Shown: positions 1 through 11,783 of the stretch, in pieces | How the letters are laid out: the number at the start of each line of letters is the position of its first letter | Numbering within the stretch: the stretch's first letter is position 1 | Source: Camellia lanceoleosa | Taxonomy: Eukaryota; Streptophyta; Magnoliopsida; Ericales; Theaceae | Length of the DNA: 64,000 nt | Direction of reading: 5' to 3' | Assembly (NCBI GenBank): GCA_025200525.1 | Contig: CM045758.1 | Span: 189,552,463 to 189,616,462 of the forward strand | Notes under the pieces: generated by a model | The model's input: the letters and a program-made list of their open reading frames with translations, nothing else | Told to the model about the DNA's origin: nothing | The model's database searches: none | Made by a program: the position numbers and the translations under genes

Positions 1-605
1 TTGACCGTTCTCAAGACTTGGACGTCACCGCTTGAACACTCGGTGATCACCCATGTTCATATTCGTTTTAAGTTCTCGGAGGTCTCGGCAACGCGCCTTG
101 CCTCAGGATCTCTCAAATCGACTGTTTTGTGTTTGATTTTGCATCAAACACTTGTGTTTTTGCTTCTGAGGGTAGACAGTACCTTGTTAGCTACCTCTAA
201 CACCCACCGGCCCTGGCTTGAGGCCACCGGCCGTATATTCTTGCTATCGGCCATTGGTGAAATATACCATTGGCCAGTCTGCATTTTGTGTGGTTGGCCG
301 GCCATCTGTTTGGCCGATGGCTTCCTTTGCTGGTTGATACCACCTTTTTGCCTTTTTTAGGCATAATGCATGCCAGCTGTGCCAGCTGGAATGCACGGAC
401 CCTGCCCTCCATGCACGGGTGTGGCTATTTTGAGCCTTTGACCCTTTTGATCCAACCTCTTGCACCCTTTGCTCAAGCTTCTTGAGGAAGCTTGACCCTT
501 AGTCTTAGCTTCCTCAAGAAACTTGCACCCTTAGGATAGCTTCCCTTGGAAGCCTTGACCCTTTTAGGATGGCTTCTCTTGGAAGCTTGGAGCCATTCCA
601 TTGTC

Positions 606-612
606 TATATAA
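606..612 (+). promoter_or_regulatory. TATA box of LTR-1
   Basis: TATATAA followed by a CT-rich start region, at the same relative place as in the other LTRs (about 0.5-0.9 kb from the LTR start). The G-box palindrome of the family is degenerate here (CCATGCACGGGTGTGG at 409-424). Confidence 0.6.
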
Positions 613-1117
613 GAGCCCCCTCCTCCTCCTTGGTGTGGGTTCAGTAAAACCAGAGCAAAATACATATATATATATATGATATACACTTTCTCTCTCTATA
701 TCTCCCTCTCTCTCTTCATTGTGTGTGTGTTTGAGGGCCAAAAGGGTGATTTCTTCTTAGTTTTGCACTAAGACACACACTACTACACCATACTTCGACT
801 TTGGGAGGCATTGAGAGTTTGTTCTTGAGGTTTTGGACTGGTTTTGATCAGAAGAAGGGGGTTGCATTTGCTGTTCTTCAAGGGATCTTCAAGGGTAACA
901 CTTTTGCCTTATATTCCCCAATCTTGCACTAGTCTTTTACCTATCTTGCTTACTTTTTTAGCCTTTGTGTATAACTGAAAAAAGTCTTATACTTGCATGC
1001 TTAAGATACTTCATTAAGGTTGTTTTGGTGTTGGGGGTCGACCTCTCCCTTTTAGACCTTGTTTGGCCCCTTTTTTGTGCTTGTTTTTATAAGCTTTGGG
1101 GATTTTTGGGCATTGAC

Positions 1118-1203
1118 CTTCTCACCACTGAAATCTAGTGGATTTTCAGTGGTGAAGAAGGGCGCTTGAAGTCTTGTATAAGGGAGGGACACCCCTCTCC
1201 CTT
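1118..1203 (+). other. Conserved double-hairpin module, LTR-1
   Basis: Hairpin 1 pairs TCACCACTGAAA with TTTCAGTGGTGA across a short loop. Hairpin 2 pairs AAGGGAG with CTCCCTT at 1179-1203. The same two hairpins occur in this order in all nine LTRs of the window. Confidence 0.65.
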
Positions 1204-3787
1204 TATTGTCTCATTTGCTTGTGTTTTGGCTCATAAGGGTAGCATGTATGCCTAGCTTTGTTTGGCTTCATTTCAGAGGTTATTTGGTGTTTATTTAGCA
1301 TGTTTTACCTCTGTCTCATGTTGGTTTGTTGACCCCTTGCATGCATAATACACTTGCCTTGTATTCCTCCATCTTGCTTAAGAAATGCATCTTGCCATTA
1401 GACCATCATGCTTGCATATTTTTGCCTAGCTTTATGAAGTTTTTAGTCATATTTTTCCATGCTTGAGGTCTGTTGGGTGTTGATTTGGTCATGCATTTTA
1501 TGCTTTGTATAGCCCCTTTGCATTCTAGCATGTTGGCATCGGGTGTGTGAGTCATGAGCATGCTTGAGTTGGCCTATTTCAGTGATTTGGAATCATTTAT
1601 GATGTCATTTCAGTCCATGTTTTGTGCTTACATACTTGTGTTTGTTACTCTTTTAATACCTTGATGAGATGTGGTCTTATGCTCCATGTTTAGGCCTTAG
1701 TGCATGCCTCTTGTTTAAGTCATTTGGGATGCCATTCATGTGGGTTTCAGGGTGTATTTTGCTGCATTAAAACTCTGTTTTTGGTTGAATAGTCCATGCC
1801 ATGTGTGGTTAGGGTAGTTGTAGTAGAATGCTCCTCTTTATGCCTTAGTCTTAGGCTCATTGGTATGCATGTTTGCATGAACATTTGCCTACCATTTGCA
1901 TCATCTTTGGCCATTGTTTTGAGGTGTGGCTAAGGCCCTTCATTTCGGTCTAAGTCCATTCTTGTATATAGTGGTATGTTTGACTTGTTGCCTCTTATTG
2001 CATGCTTGCATTGTACCATGTTTGCATCACATGTTAGATCACATTGTATTGCCTCTTGCATGATTGGCATATTGCATGCTTGCATAATAGATTGCATTAC
2101 ATTTGGCATGTCTTGCATCTTAGCCTCATGTTGCATTCTTGAGCCATGTTTGTATACGTGTGTTACATTGCTTGGTTTGGGGTGTCAAACCAAGCATGAG
2201 GGGTGAGGTGTGTTCGTACCCGAAGTGACGTAACACGTCTCAACCCTTGGTCGCCGACGCCCTTGACCTCAATATGATAGGGTGTTGGCATTCATCTCTT
2301 TTGTTGCATGCATTTACATTAAGTTGCAAACTTGGTACCTTAGGCATCATGCATCGAAATGCGTGATTGATGGCCCGAGGGTCGAGGGTCATGCTCCCTT
2401 GAGTCCATTGCATGATAGGGAGCGTGGCCATGCTAACATTCGCTTGAAAATTCCATGCCATACACTGCTTGCCCTCTGCTGCTGTCAACTGCAGGATTCT
2501 GCAGGAAACAATGGCTGGCCGGCCACTTACAATGCCGACCGACCATCAGTGTCTAGCCGGTGGTCCAACATTTAGTCGATAAGCCCATTACCATGGCCGG
2601 TGGAGTTTAATTGTGGCCGGTGGCACTCCAAAGCACTCAGGAGGAAGTTCAAAGCAGTTCTGGAAACTTTCATGATTTTCAGAGGAGCAAGACAGTGTAA
2701 ACAGAGGCAACAGTGCTATGGCAGCGAGTTCCCGAGCGGGGCGAGTCGAGCATGCATCATCCTAGCATTCCGAGGCAGGGCTGCGGCCACCTTCTTTCTG
2801 CATTTATTTTTTTTAATTAATTAGAAGTTCTGTAATAATTAATTTAGCAGTATTCATTTGGTTGTGTAATATTTATTCGGACCCTCCGAGCAAGGGCAAT
2901 TGTGTAATAAGTGTGCGTGAGTGTGTGTATGTCTTCCAACCCCACGTCTTTCTTCCCTTTTATTTACTAGCTTTCAATGGGTAGTTTGGGGCATGTTTCA
3001 ATTAGCATACTTATGATAGCATGTTTGCGTACATTCATTTGTTTTGCATGCACCGGGCTTGGCGCATCGTACTAATTGCATTTGTATTTCAATCTTAAGT
3101 TGAATACATGATAGCTGTAGCATCATCATATGCCATATTAGGATAGCCGAGCCTATTGTAGTTACATCTCGCATGTGTTGCATTAGCCATCTTAACATGA
3201 ACTAGGATCATGCATATGATTACTAACTAGTTTCTGTTTTGGTTTGGAGTACTCGGTAAGCATTTATGTTTTAGCATCCTTGCATGAGTGTGAGTGTTGC
3301 CATGATAGCATGCTTACCATGAGGCTATGTGCTTATATGATATAACTACCTAAATGCCTGTGGGTGAAGGTTGGGTTACTTAAATTGGAACAATGCATTG
3401 AATGCGGGTTTTAAAGCCCACTTGAGGGTGGCAAAATTCATGTCTTAGCCTACTTACGGGTAGAATCATCAAACCATTTTCAAACAACTAAACATGAAAT
3501 GTTTTTTTGTTCCAATTTAGGCGACTTAGTCTATACTTGTTTGCTGTGCGCGTCATGTAGTAAATCTAGGCTAATAAATGGAATAAGAACGTATAATGTT
3601 TTTCAAAACAAGATATCATGGTTAGTAGAGGCCGATCTTCGGATTGGGCGAGAGGGGGTGCTCATAGCTGACCTTCCCCAATCGTACCCAAGTTCCCGAG
3701 CTGAGGCAACTTTGGTGATGACGGACACGTGGCCTTAGGCAAACGAGTAAGGGTTTCGTAAATTCTCCCATTAAAAAAATATTTAAG

Positions 3788-3797
3788 TGGTGACTCT
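3788..3797 (+). other. PBS look-alike inside LTR-1
   Basis: TGGTGACTCT differs by two bases from the first ten bases of the real PBS (TGGCGACTCC at 33151). It lies about 160 bp before the LTR end; see the finding on this motif. Confidence 0.45.
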
Positions 3798-3951
3798 GTA
3801 TCTGGAAAAGCAGTCCATGTTTGGCACTTCTTTACAAAAATCTGTTTTCTGAAAATGATTTGCCGGATTTGGACTCTTTGGTTCAGATTAAGAACCGTGA
3901 CAAATTGAGTCCGAACTGTGGGGTGAGGCCCTCACGCGGGGCGCGTCCACA

Positions 3952-4149
3952 GAGGGTCACTACACCGCCTTGAAGAAATTCTTCCAATGGATCAGAGAAT
4001 ACAGATTGAGGTTGAATCTGCAGAAGTGTACTTTCAGCATGATAGCGGGGAAAATGCTGGGTTTCTTGATCACATAAAGAGGCATCGAGGTAGATCCTTC
4101 TAAAATCAGGCCCATCCTAGAAATGCCACCACCAAGGACTGAAAAGGAG
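3952..4149 (+). pseudogene. Reverse transcriptase fragment of the host Tat element
   Basis: Frame 3952-4149 reads as the distal part of a Ty3/Gypsy reverse transcriptase (pol polyprotein, cDNA synthesis). Visible motifs are the ALKKFF..IREYRLRLN.QKCTF segment, a GK.LGFL motif and GIEVDPSKI, which are diagnostic of Tat/Ogre RTs. One in-frame stop follows GFLIT. The upstream catalytic part (YxDD) was displaced by LTR-1 and is not in the window. The frame continues at 8818 after removal of the minus-strand LTR inserted here (shared AGGAG), giving the expected EKEV.GFLGK junction. Decayed and not functional. Confidence 0.9.
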
Positions 4150-7100
4150 TGTAGACGCGCCCGAACGTCCCGGGCTCTGCGCGCGAAAAATCGACATGAA
4201 ATCTCGTTTTGTTCATTAGGCTTACTACAGTTCAGACTCAACATCACGGTTTTGAATCTAGTCTCGCAAAGTGCAATGCAAGACCGATAAATCACCAAAG
4301 AGTCCAAATCCGGCAAATCGTTTTGGAAAACTGATTTTTATAAAGAAGTGCCAAACATGGACTGCTTTGCCAGATACAGAGTCGCCACCTAAATATTTTG
4401 TTTTGGGGGCATTTAGGAAACCCTGACTCGTGCCTAAGGCTACATGTCCGTCATCACCAAAGTTGCCTCGGCTCGGGAACTTGGGTACGAGAGGGGAAGG
4501 TCATGCAATGAGCACCCCGGCTTGCTCGATCAAAGATCGGCCTGTACTAAGCATAATATCTTGTTTTTTGAAAACACATGTGTTCTTATTCCGGTTATTA
4601 AACCTAGAATTACTATGTGATGTGCACAACATTCAAGTATAGACTAGATTGCCTAAGTTGGAACAAAGCATTGCACATTTGTTTGTTTGAAAACGGTTTG
4701 GAGTCTGCTACTCGTAAGTAGGCTAAATCGAGGATTTCAATGAATTGTTCCAATTCAAGCAATCCAACCTTCACCCATAGGCATTCAGACAGTTATATCA
4801 ACTAAGCAGTTAGCCTTATGGCAAGCATGCTATCATGGCAATCAATAACACACATACAGTATGCTAAAGCGTAAACACTCACAGTGTACTCCGAGCCAAA
4901 ACAATAGCTAGTTAGTAATCAATGCATGATCCTAGCTATGTTTAGATGGCTAATGCAACACATGCAAAATGCAACTAGAAATAGGCTCGGCTATTCTAAG
5001 ATGGCATATGAAATGGAACAATTGATACATGTATTCAACTTGGTATTGAAATACAATGCAGTTAGTATGATGCGCCGAGCCCGGTGCATGTAAGACAGAT
5101 GAATGATGCACGCATGCAAGCATAAGGATGCTAATTGAAACATGCTCTAAAACTAACCACTGAAAGCAGGTAAGTAAAAGGGACAAAGAAATGGGGATTG
5201 GAAGACATGCATCGCACACACGCACGTTTATTACAACAACTCGCCCTCTCGACGGAGGGTCCGAATGAAAAATACAAACCGACTAATTAACTAACTAACA
5301 AGCTAATTAATTATTACATAACTGAATGAATAACTAGCTATAACTAATTATTACAAAACTTAATTAATTAACAAATTAACTAATTAAATTACAAATTAAA
5401 GCTAACTAACAAGTAAAGCATTTAAATAAGCTGTTCCAGCTCTGCTTGAAGGAGAATAGGATGCATGCTTGGTTGCTGTCTCAAAAGGCTCTCCAGTTGC
5501 TCTCTTGAGGCTCTGTCTGTAGGGTGTCCTTGAGAACTAGCTGCTGGATCTTACCAAAAACAAGCTGGGGAATGCACCAGTGGCCTGCCCGCCATAAGGA
5601 GCTACTGCCGACCTCACTGCCGGCCAAGAGTAGGCACTACCGGCCAAAGGTGAAGAGCTGCCGGCCAATAACAAGGGGGTGCCGGCCATTGGTCTGCTGT
5701 GACACCAAGCTGCAGCAGAGCACAAAACAGAGGAAAGGGAGGGTCTCCTAAGGATATGTACGCACTATGCCATCCCATATCACCTCAAAACATCAAGGGA
5801 GAAACATAATCAGATCCAAGACCATCAATTACACATCCCGATGCACGATGGCCAAAGATCCAACTTGTGCAAATCAATGTAGAATGAATGCACAAAAACA
5901 CATAAAAAGCCTAAAAACCTCTATCATGCGTTATCAAGAGCATCGGCGACTGAGAATTGAGGCACGCTTCATCACTTGAAGTATGAAACGTCCCTCGTTT
6001 CTCGTGCTCGAATTAATACTTAATCCAAACAACAATGCAACATAAACATGGCAATCATGCAATATGACTTAAGCATGCAAACATGCAACTACATGGCATA
6101 CTCAATGCTATGTGATATGATTAACTTAACAAAGCTAATGATATGCGAACAATGCTAATGCATGCATGCACAATGCAATGCTACAAGGGTAAATTAGCAA
6201 TGTTAGGGATATGCATACTCAATGCAAAGCAAAATAAGCATACAAGCAACATGCAAGTGAACATGCCAAATGGACTTAAACCAAAAGGGGTAGACCTCAG
6301 TCATGCCCCAAATCAAGGCCATTAGTGCTAAAATGATGGTATGAAAAGCATAAAAAAGGCAAGACAAGCATGTATGCCAATTGGCTCAAGGATTAAGGTA
6401 CAAAAATGCAACTCTTAAGAACACTTAAAGAGTGACAAGTGCGGAAGTGTAACAATACTAAGTGCACTGAAATGAGGTAAGAAATGATGCCAAATCATTT
6501 AATCAACACAAGTAAAGCATGCAGTGGTCCTTAAGCATTAAAGCTATCAAAGAGGATTACAAAGGAGACATGCAATGCATGGCACATATGCATGAACCAA
6601 GCATGGACAGAGCTCAAATAGGTCTTAACAAAGACCAAAAACAATGCTGAGATAAGAGCCTAAATACCTAGGCATGCAAGCATACAAGCTAAGCCATAAA
6701 CTAGGCAACAATACACAACACTCAAAGGCACTCAAAACATGAAAGAAGTGGGAACATGGTAATGTTGTAAGCTCTGAAATGAAGTATTAAATGATACCAA
6801 ATCATCTAAATAGCTCAAAGATAACATGCTTAAGTAATCAAAACACAAAGCTAGCAAGGCCAATTGCACTACAGCTATACAAAGCATGAAGCATATGGAA
6901 AAGGCAACCCAAAATAGTCCTAGAACATGTTAAAATGATACTAAAACATGTATGGAAGGAAGCCAAAATATGCTAGCATGATGGGCATAAGGCACAATGC
7001 ATACAAGGCGAATAAGGTGGATTACACTACACCTATTAGGACCAAGCATGGGAAGACTTAACCAAAAAAAATCAAATTTATATAATGGCAAAATAACCCC

Positions 7101-7803
7101 AAATAAGCACTAAAATGACAGCTCGCAAGCTAAGGCATAAAGGCATACATAATGATTCATGTTAGGGCATAAAGGGGGGAACCCTCCAACGCATTGAATG
7201 AGTGACAAATGTGAATACATAGACATGAAACATGAACTGAAATCACATTATGAATGATGCCAAATCATTAAAATAGTCCAAGTAATGCATGTTAGGAGAC
7301 TCAATACACAAAGCTAACAAGCTAGATTGAACCAAAGCTATACAAAGCAAGTCATGCATGACCAAGACAACATAAATCAGACCTTAAACATGCTAAAACA
7401 TGAACAAAGTCCTCTCAGAGCTAAGCCAAGAGCAGGCTGAAATGACGTGTCAAAGCATGATGCATGTTAGGCTATTTCATGGAAATGCACTACAAGTGCA
7501 TGGAGCATGCAAGGAGCTATTAAACCAAACCCTAACAGAGGTATGACATGGTAAAACAAGTCCAAGAACATGCTAAAATGGACTCAAATCAAGCTAGAAT
7601 GACATGCTACTTCATGAAGCACACAAGACTAGTTTGTGTGATTTACACTACAAGTGTATAAGCCATGCATGGAGTGACAAAACCAAGCAAAAACAGTGGC
7701 ATGTCATAGCAAAATAACCACAAATACATCCTAAGATATGGCCAACATAAGCTTTAACAAACATGCTCACACATGAGGCATTCAAAGCAAGTAAACAAGA
7801 CAC

Positions 7804-7888
7804 AAGGAGAGGGGATGGCCCTCTCCTATTTAAGACTCCAAAACCACTTTTCCACCACTAAAAATCCTCTGGATTTCACTGGTAGGAA
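7804..7888 (-). other. Conserved double-hairpin module, LTR-2
   Basis: On the plus strand AGGAGAGGG/CCCTCTCCT (7804-7828) and CCACCACTAAAAATCC/GGATTTCACTGG (about 7852-7883). This is the mirror of the arrangement in the plus-strand LTRs, as expected from the insertion orientation. Confidence 0.65.
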
Positions 7889-8366
7889 GGTCATGCAAAG
7901 GTTGCAACAAGAGCCTAAAGGGATGACTCAAAATAAGGCCTAACAAGGCCTAAGACGAGGTAGATCACCCCCAACGAAAAAATGACCTTAAACAAACTTT
8001 TCAAGAACCAAAAATTAGAACTTTTTGTAGTTAAGAGTTAAGCTTAAAATAGTATGCAAGAAGGGCTAAAAGCTTAAGCAAAAATGGGGGATTTAAGGGT
8101 TAGAAACTCACCCTTGAAGACCACCTTTACAACTGCAACTCCAGCACACTTTTTGAACCAAAATTAGTCCAAGAACTTCAAAAAAAACCTCAAGAAGCCT
8201 CAGCAACACAAGCAAGGTATTTGAGTGTGTGTTTGTGTACAAAAGAGAGACAAATCTACACTTTTAAGGCACAAAACAAGAACAATAGAGAGATATAGAT
8301 ACAAGGCAATATCTATATCTCTAACCTCAAATTTCTGAACCTCTGAAATAAAGGAGGAGTCTCTTC

Positions 8367-8373
8367 TTATATA
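8367..8373 (-). promoter_or_regulatory. TATA box of LTR-2
   Basis: Minus-strand TATATAA, about 55 bp downstream of the G-box palindrome (8442-8427), as in the other LTRs. Confidence 0.65.
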
Positions 8374-8812
8374 GAAGAGAGGCAATGCAAAGCTTATTCA
8401 ACAAGTTTGGAAAGGGCTTCATCCCTCTATACACGTGTATGGAGGAGGGATGAGTGGAAACTAGCTGGCTCAAAAGATCTGGAGTGAAATCTGCTGAGAC
8501 AAAGGGTTCTGCCGGCCATCATCTGTGGCCGGCAGTGCCTTACTGATGGTCGACAGGCATCATCAGTAGCAGGCAGGGACAAATGCAAGACCGGCAGTGG
8601 CAGGGAGTGGCCAGTAGTGCACCAAGAGGAGTATGCTGAAAAAACCAACACATGGTCCAAAAAAGGAGCAGAAAGGATACAAGGTTTGGAAATCTCAAAC
8701 TTGTGACGTTCCACTGCGAAAGTCGAGTACCCGACGAGCAATCGAAATTGCCATTGGATGTACCTGCAAGCATATCCAAGTTTTGAGAACGGTCAAAAAT
8801 GGGGTTTCTACA

Positions 8813-9437
8813 AGGAGGTGTGAGGCTTTCTAGGTAAAGTGGAATTCATAAGACGGTTTATTTCTAAACTAACCTTGACTTGTGAACCACTTTTTGGTCT
8901 CTTGAAGAAAGGAAAGAAGTTCCGATGGGATGATCGATGTTAATTTGATTTTGAGCAGATCAAGTAGTATCTTCAGAATCCGTTTGTGTTGTTGCCGCCA
9001 AAGTCGGAGAAGCCCTTGATTCTGTATCTGTCAGTCACGGACATAACGATGGGATGCATGCTTGCTCAGGAATCTAAGGATAGGGTGGAGAAAGCCATCT
9101 ACTATTTCAACAAGAAAATTCTGGATTATGAGACCCGCTACACTCTATTGGAGAAAGCTTGCTTAGCCTTGGTATGGGCTACCAGGAAGTTGAGAAACTA
9201 CTTGTTAGCTCACTCCATAATTCTAGTTTCAAGATTCGATCCCATCAAATATCTCTTTGAGAAACTAGCGCTTATGGGTAGGCTAGCCTGTTGGTTGCTT
9301 TTCCTTTCCAAATTTGATCTGAAGTATGTCACTCGCAAGTCGGTCAAAGGGAGAACTATGGCAGAGTTCCTGGAAGATCACCCAGTGGGAGGGGATGAAG
9401 CGGTAGAATACCTGTTCCCAAATGAAGCTATTCTACA
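8813..9437 (+). pseudogene. RT connection and RNase H domain of the host Tat pol
   Basis: Continuation of the RT frame after LTR-2. The EV.GFLGK and F.SKLTLTCEPLFGLLKKGKKF segments are the RT connection, with in-frame stops (CGA to TGA and likely CAG/CAA to TAG/TAA). A long open stretch from 8986 (GTG, not a real start) carries the type I RNase H: YLSVTD (first catalytic Asp), LEKACLALVWA (catalytic Glu), the SRFDPIKYLFEK block and VTRKSVKGRTMAEFLEDHP, which in Tat elements links RNase H to the second RNase H. It would degrade the RNA strand during reverse transcription. Not functional as part of a broken polyprotein. Confidence 0.9.
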
Positions 9438-9729
9438 AGTCGAGAAAGAGATTTGGACAATGTACTTTGATGAACCGTCTAATCAATACGGTTATGGGAT
9501 AGGGGTGTTGCTGATAGCACTCGACAATTTCCATATACCCTTAGCCTTCAAACTCTGGTTCAAGGTATCCAATAATGAAGTAGAATATGCGGCGTGTATC
9601 ACTGGTTTGGAAACCGCCCTGGAACTAGGAGCAAAAAGGTTAGACATAATTGGGGACTCGAACCTAGTTGTGTCTCAAGCAAAAGGAGACTGGAAGGTCA
9701 AAGAAGAAAAGATGAAGATCAATCACTAG
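9438..9729 (+). pseudogene. Second, archaeal-type RNase H (aRNH) domain of the host Tat pol
   Basis: Same open frame, downstream of the first RNase H. TMYFDE holds the first Asp, NNEVEYAACITGLE the Glu and GDSN the second Asp, so the core acidic residues are still visible. A second RNase H of this type between RNase H and integrase is established as a hallmark of the Tat lineage and is not found in chromovirus or Athila elements in this arrangement. The frame ends at a stop (9727-9729) where related elements continue, so this is decay and not a true C-terminus. Confidence 0.88.
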
Positions 9730-10759
9730 ACCTTGGATGTTCTGATTCCTAGGTTTGAGAAGCTGACTCTCACGCATCTACTAAGAGAGAACAACAGGTT
9801 CGCTGACACTTTATCAACTCTATCTTCTATGATAAACATCCCGTTTGGAGTCTGGATGCATCCGATCATCATTGAGTAGAGGTATACGTTAGCCTACAAG
9901 ACTATTGTTGCAATAGATGAAGCACAAGATCAAAACCCTTGGTTCTATGATATCTAGAACTTCTTGGAAAAGGAGGCTTATCTACCAGGAGCAAATGCCA
10001 AAGACAAAAGGGCAATACGGTGGATGGCCATTCAATTTATCATTTGTGGAGGTAAACTGTACAAGAGGAGTCATCTGGGAATGCACAAGTTGTGTGTCGA
10101 AGCAGAGGAGTCAAAGCGCTTGATGGAAGCTATCCACGGGGGAGAATGCGGAGTGCATATGAACGGAATAATGTTAGCCCGGAAGATTCTCAAGCAAGGT
10201 TACAACTGGTCTACTATGGAGAATGATTGTATTGGTTTTGTTCGATAATGCCAGAAATGCCAAATTCATGTAAATCGCATGAACATACCGCCGGTTGTAT
10301 ACAACATGACTTCACCATGGCCTTTCTTAGTTTGGAGAATTGACATCATCGGTGTAGTTACACCGAAAGGTCGAATAGGCATGAATACATTTTGGTGCTT
10401 CACAAAGTGGGTGAAAGCTCAGTCCTACGCAATGTTAAAAGTAGCGCATGTGGCTAAGTTCATCCGAAATAATATCATATGCCGATATGGAGTCCCAAAT
10501 GAGATCATTTCAGACAACGGTTCCCACTTCAAGAAACAAGTGATTGACTTGTTGGAGAAATACAATGTGGTTTTCCATAAGTCATCTACATACTAGCCGC
10601 AAACTAGCGGAGCTGTTGAGGCCGCCAACAAGAACATCAAGCATGTTTTGCAAAAGATGGTTGAGACTTACAAGGATTGGCCAGATAAATTGCCGTTTGC
10701 ACTCTGAGGCTATAGAACTTTAATTCAGACATCTACAGGGGTAACTCCTTATTCTCTTA
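9730..10759 (+). pseudogene. Integrase (HHCC and DDE core) of the host Tat pol
   Basis: After a spacer rich in stops, 9964-10248 contains the HHCC zinc-binding region (IHGGECGVHMNG...CQKCQIH). 10279-10596 contains the catalytic core: first Asp in WRIDIIG, second Asp in SDNGSHF, and the Glu in SGAVEAANKNIK just after a stop near 10596. The segment ends in GVTPYSL at 10759, where LTR-A is inserted; the expected continuation VYGMEA resumes at 19193. Single-base stops (for example FAL.GYRT) mark it as a pseudogene. Confidence 0.9.
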
Positions 10760-11242
10760 TTTAGACACCCCATTTTTGACAGTCCTCAAGACTTGGACGT
10801 CATCGTTTGAACACTCGATGATTATCCATATTCGTGTTCGTTTTGAGTACCTAAAGGTCTTGGTGGAGTGCCTCGCCTTCGGACCTCTTAGCTTGTCTGT
10901 TTTGTGCTTGGTTGTGTACTAAGAGCTTATGGCTTTGTTTCTGAGGGAAGAGGGTGGCCTGTTGGCTAGCCCTACAGCCCATTGGCTAGGCCTTATGCCC
11001 ATCGGCCAAGCCTTTTTTCCATCGGCCATCAGTGGTGTCCGATTGGCCTCATTGATGGCCGGTTAGCCTCGTTAATGGCTAGTCGGCCACATGTGTTGGC
11101 CGAAGCCTTTTTTTCTACTTTTGCAGATATTTTTGGTGCCAGCTATTCCAGCTGTTGGGCATTGAAGCCATCCTCCATACACGTGTATGAAGGGATTGGA
11201 ACAAGCTCTAAGCTTGTCAAACGAGCTTGAGGCTTGTATTTC

Positions 11243-11249
11243 TATATAA
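11243..11249 (+). promoter_or_regulatory. TATA box of LTR-A
   Basis: TATATAA, 53 bp downstream of the G-box palindrome at 11175-11190. Confidence 0.65.
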
Positions 11250-11701
11250 GGAGAGGTCCCTCCCCCTTGTAGAGGGTTCAGAAAATTTAGAGACAAATTT
11301 TGACTCTCTCTCTCTATATATATATTGCTTGAAAGTGAGTGTTCTTCACATGTTTGCACACAACCTCTTAGCCAAACATCACTACCCTTTTGCTGAGATT
11401 CTTGGAGGCTTTGTTTGGACTCAAAAAGCTGGTTTTAGCTCAGAGTTGAAGTCCTTTTGCTGTTATGCTTCAAGGGTGAGCATATTCCCTTTTAAAGCTT
11501 GTTTTTGTACATTGGTTTAGCCACCTTTGCATGCTATTTTAGGCTTGGTTGTTAACTACAACAAGCTTTATTTTTAAGTGTTAAAAATGGTAGTTTAAAG
11601 TGTTTTTAGAGTTAGGAGTGTTTCACCCTCTTTGGTGGCTTATTTGCTAAGCTTCTTGCCTTCTTTTAAAGCCTTTGAGATTACCTTGTTTTGGCCTTTT
11701 A

Positions 11702-11783
11702 ACCACTGAATTCCAAAGGAATTTCAGTGGTAGAAAACTTGTTTTGAGGTCCAAAATAAGAGGGGGTAGTCCCCCCTCCTCTT
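11702..11783 (+). other. Conserved double-hairpin module, LTR-A
   Basis: ACCACTGAATTCC pairs with GGAATTTCAGTGGT across AAA. Downstream, AAGAGGGGG pairs with CCCCCCTCCTCTT (11758-11783). The loops differ from the other copies while the stems are kept. Confidence 0.65.

Larger units (their letters stand above)
1..3951 (+). mobile_element. Solo LTR of a Tat/Ogre-like Ty3/Gypsy element (LTR-1), 5' tip outside window
   Basis: The window opens a few bases inside an LTR: TTGACCGTTCTCAAGACT matches the start of the LTRs at 29447 and 44516 just after their TGTAGACACCCC tip. It ends at 3951 in GCGCGTCCACA, a C-for-T variant of the family end GTCTACA. The next base resumes a reverse transcriptase reading frame at 3952, so this is an LTR without its own internal region. 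Within it are a TATA box (606-612), a splice-donor-like AAGGGTAAC (891-899), two hairpins (1118-1160 and 1179-1203), a TGTAATAAGTGTGCG poly(A)-like region near 2903 and a PBS look-alike (3788-3797). The left TSD lies outside the window, so solo status is inferred from the right junction. Confidence 0.85.
4150..8812 (-). mobile_element. Solo LTR, reverse orientation (LTR-2), 4,663 bp, TSD AGGAG
   Basis: Starts TGTAGACGCGCCCGAACG and ends GGGTTTCTACA on the plus strand, which is the reverse complement of the family LTR. It is flanked by a perfect 5-bp duplication AGGAG (4145-4149 and 8813-8817). It interrupts an RT reading frame and has no internal region, so it is a solo LTR left by LTR-LTR recombination. 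Reading the minus strand, the G-box palindrome is at 8442-8427, TATATAA at 8373-8367, a splice-donor-like CAAGGGTGAGT near 8118, hairpin 1 at about 7888-7848, hairpin 2 at 7828-7804, the poly(A)-like region near 5230 and the PBS look-alike near 4390. Confidence 0.95.

Noticed and set aside
1..360. 119-codon open frame at the window start
   Set aside because: Begins at TTG at the window edge inside LTR U3; no similarity and a Leu-rich low-information peptide.
4150..8812. LTR-1 and LTR-2 as a pair of terminal repeats
   Set aside because: Opposite orientation, and LTR-2 has its own perfect TSD.
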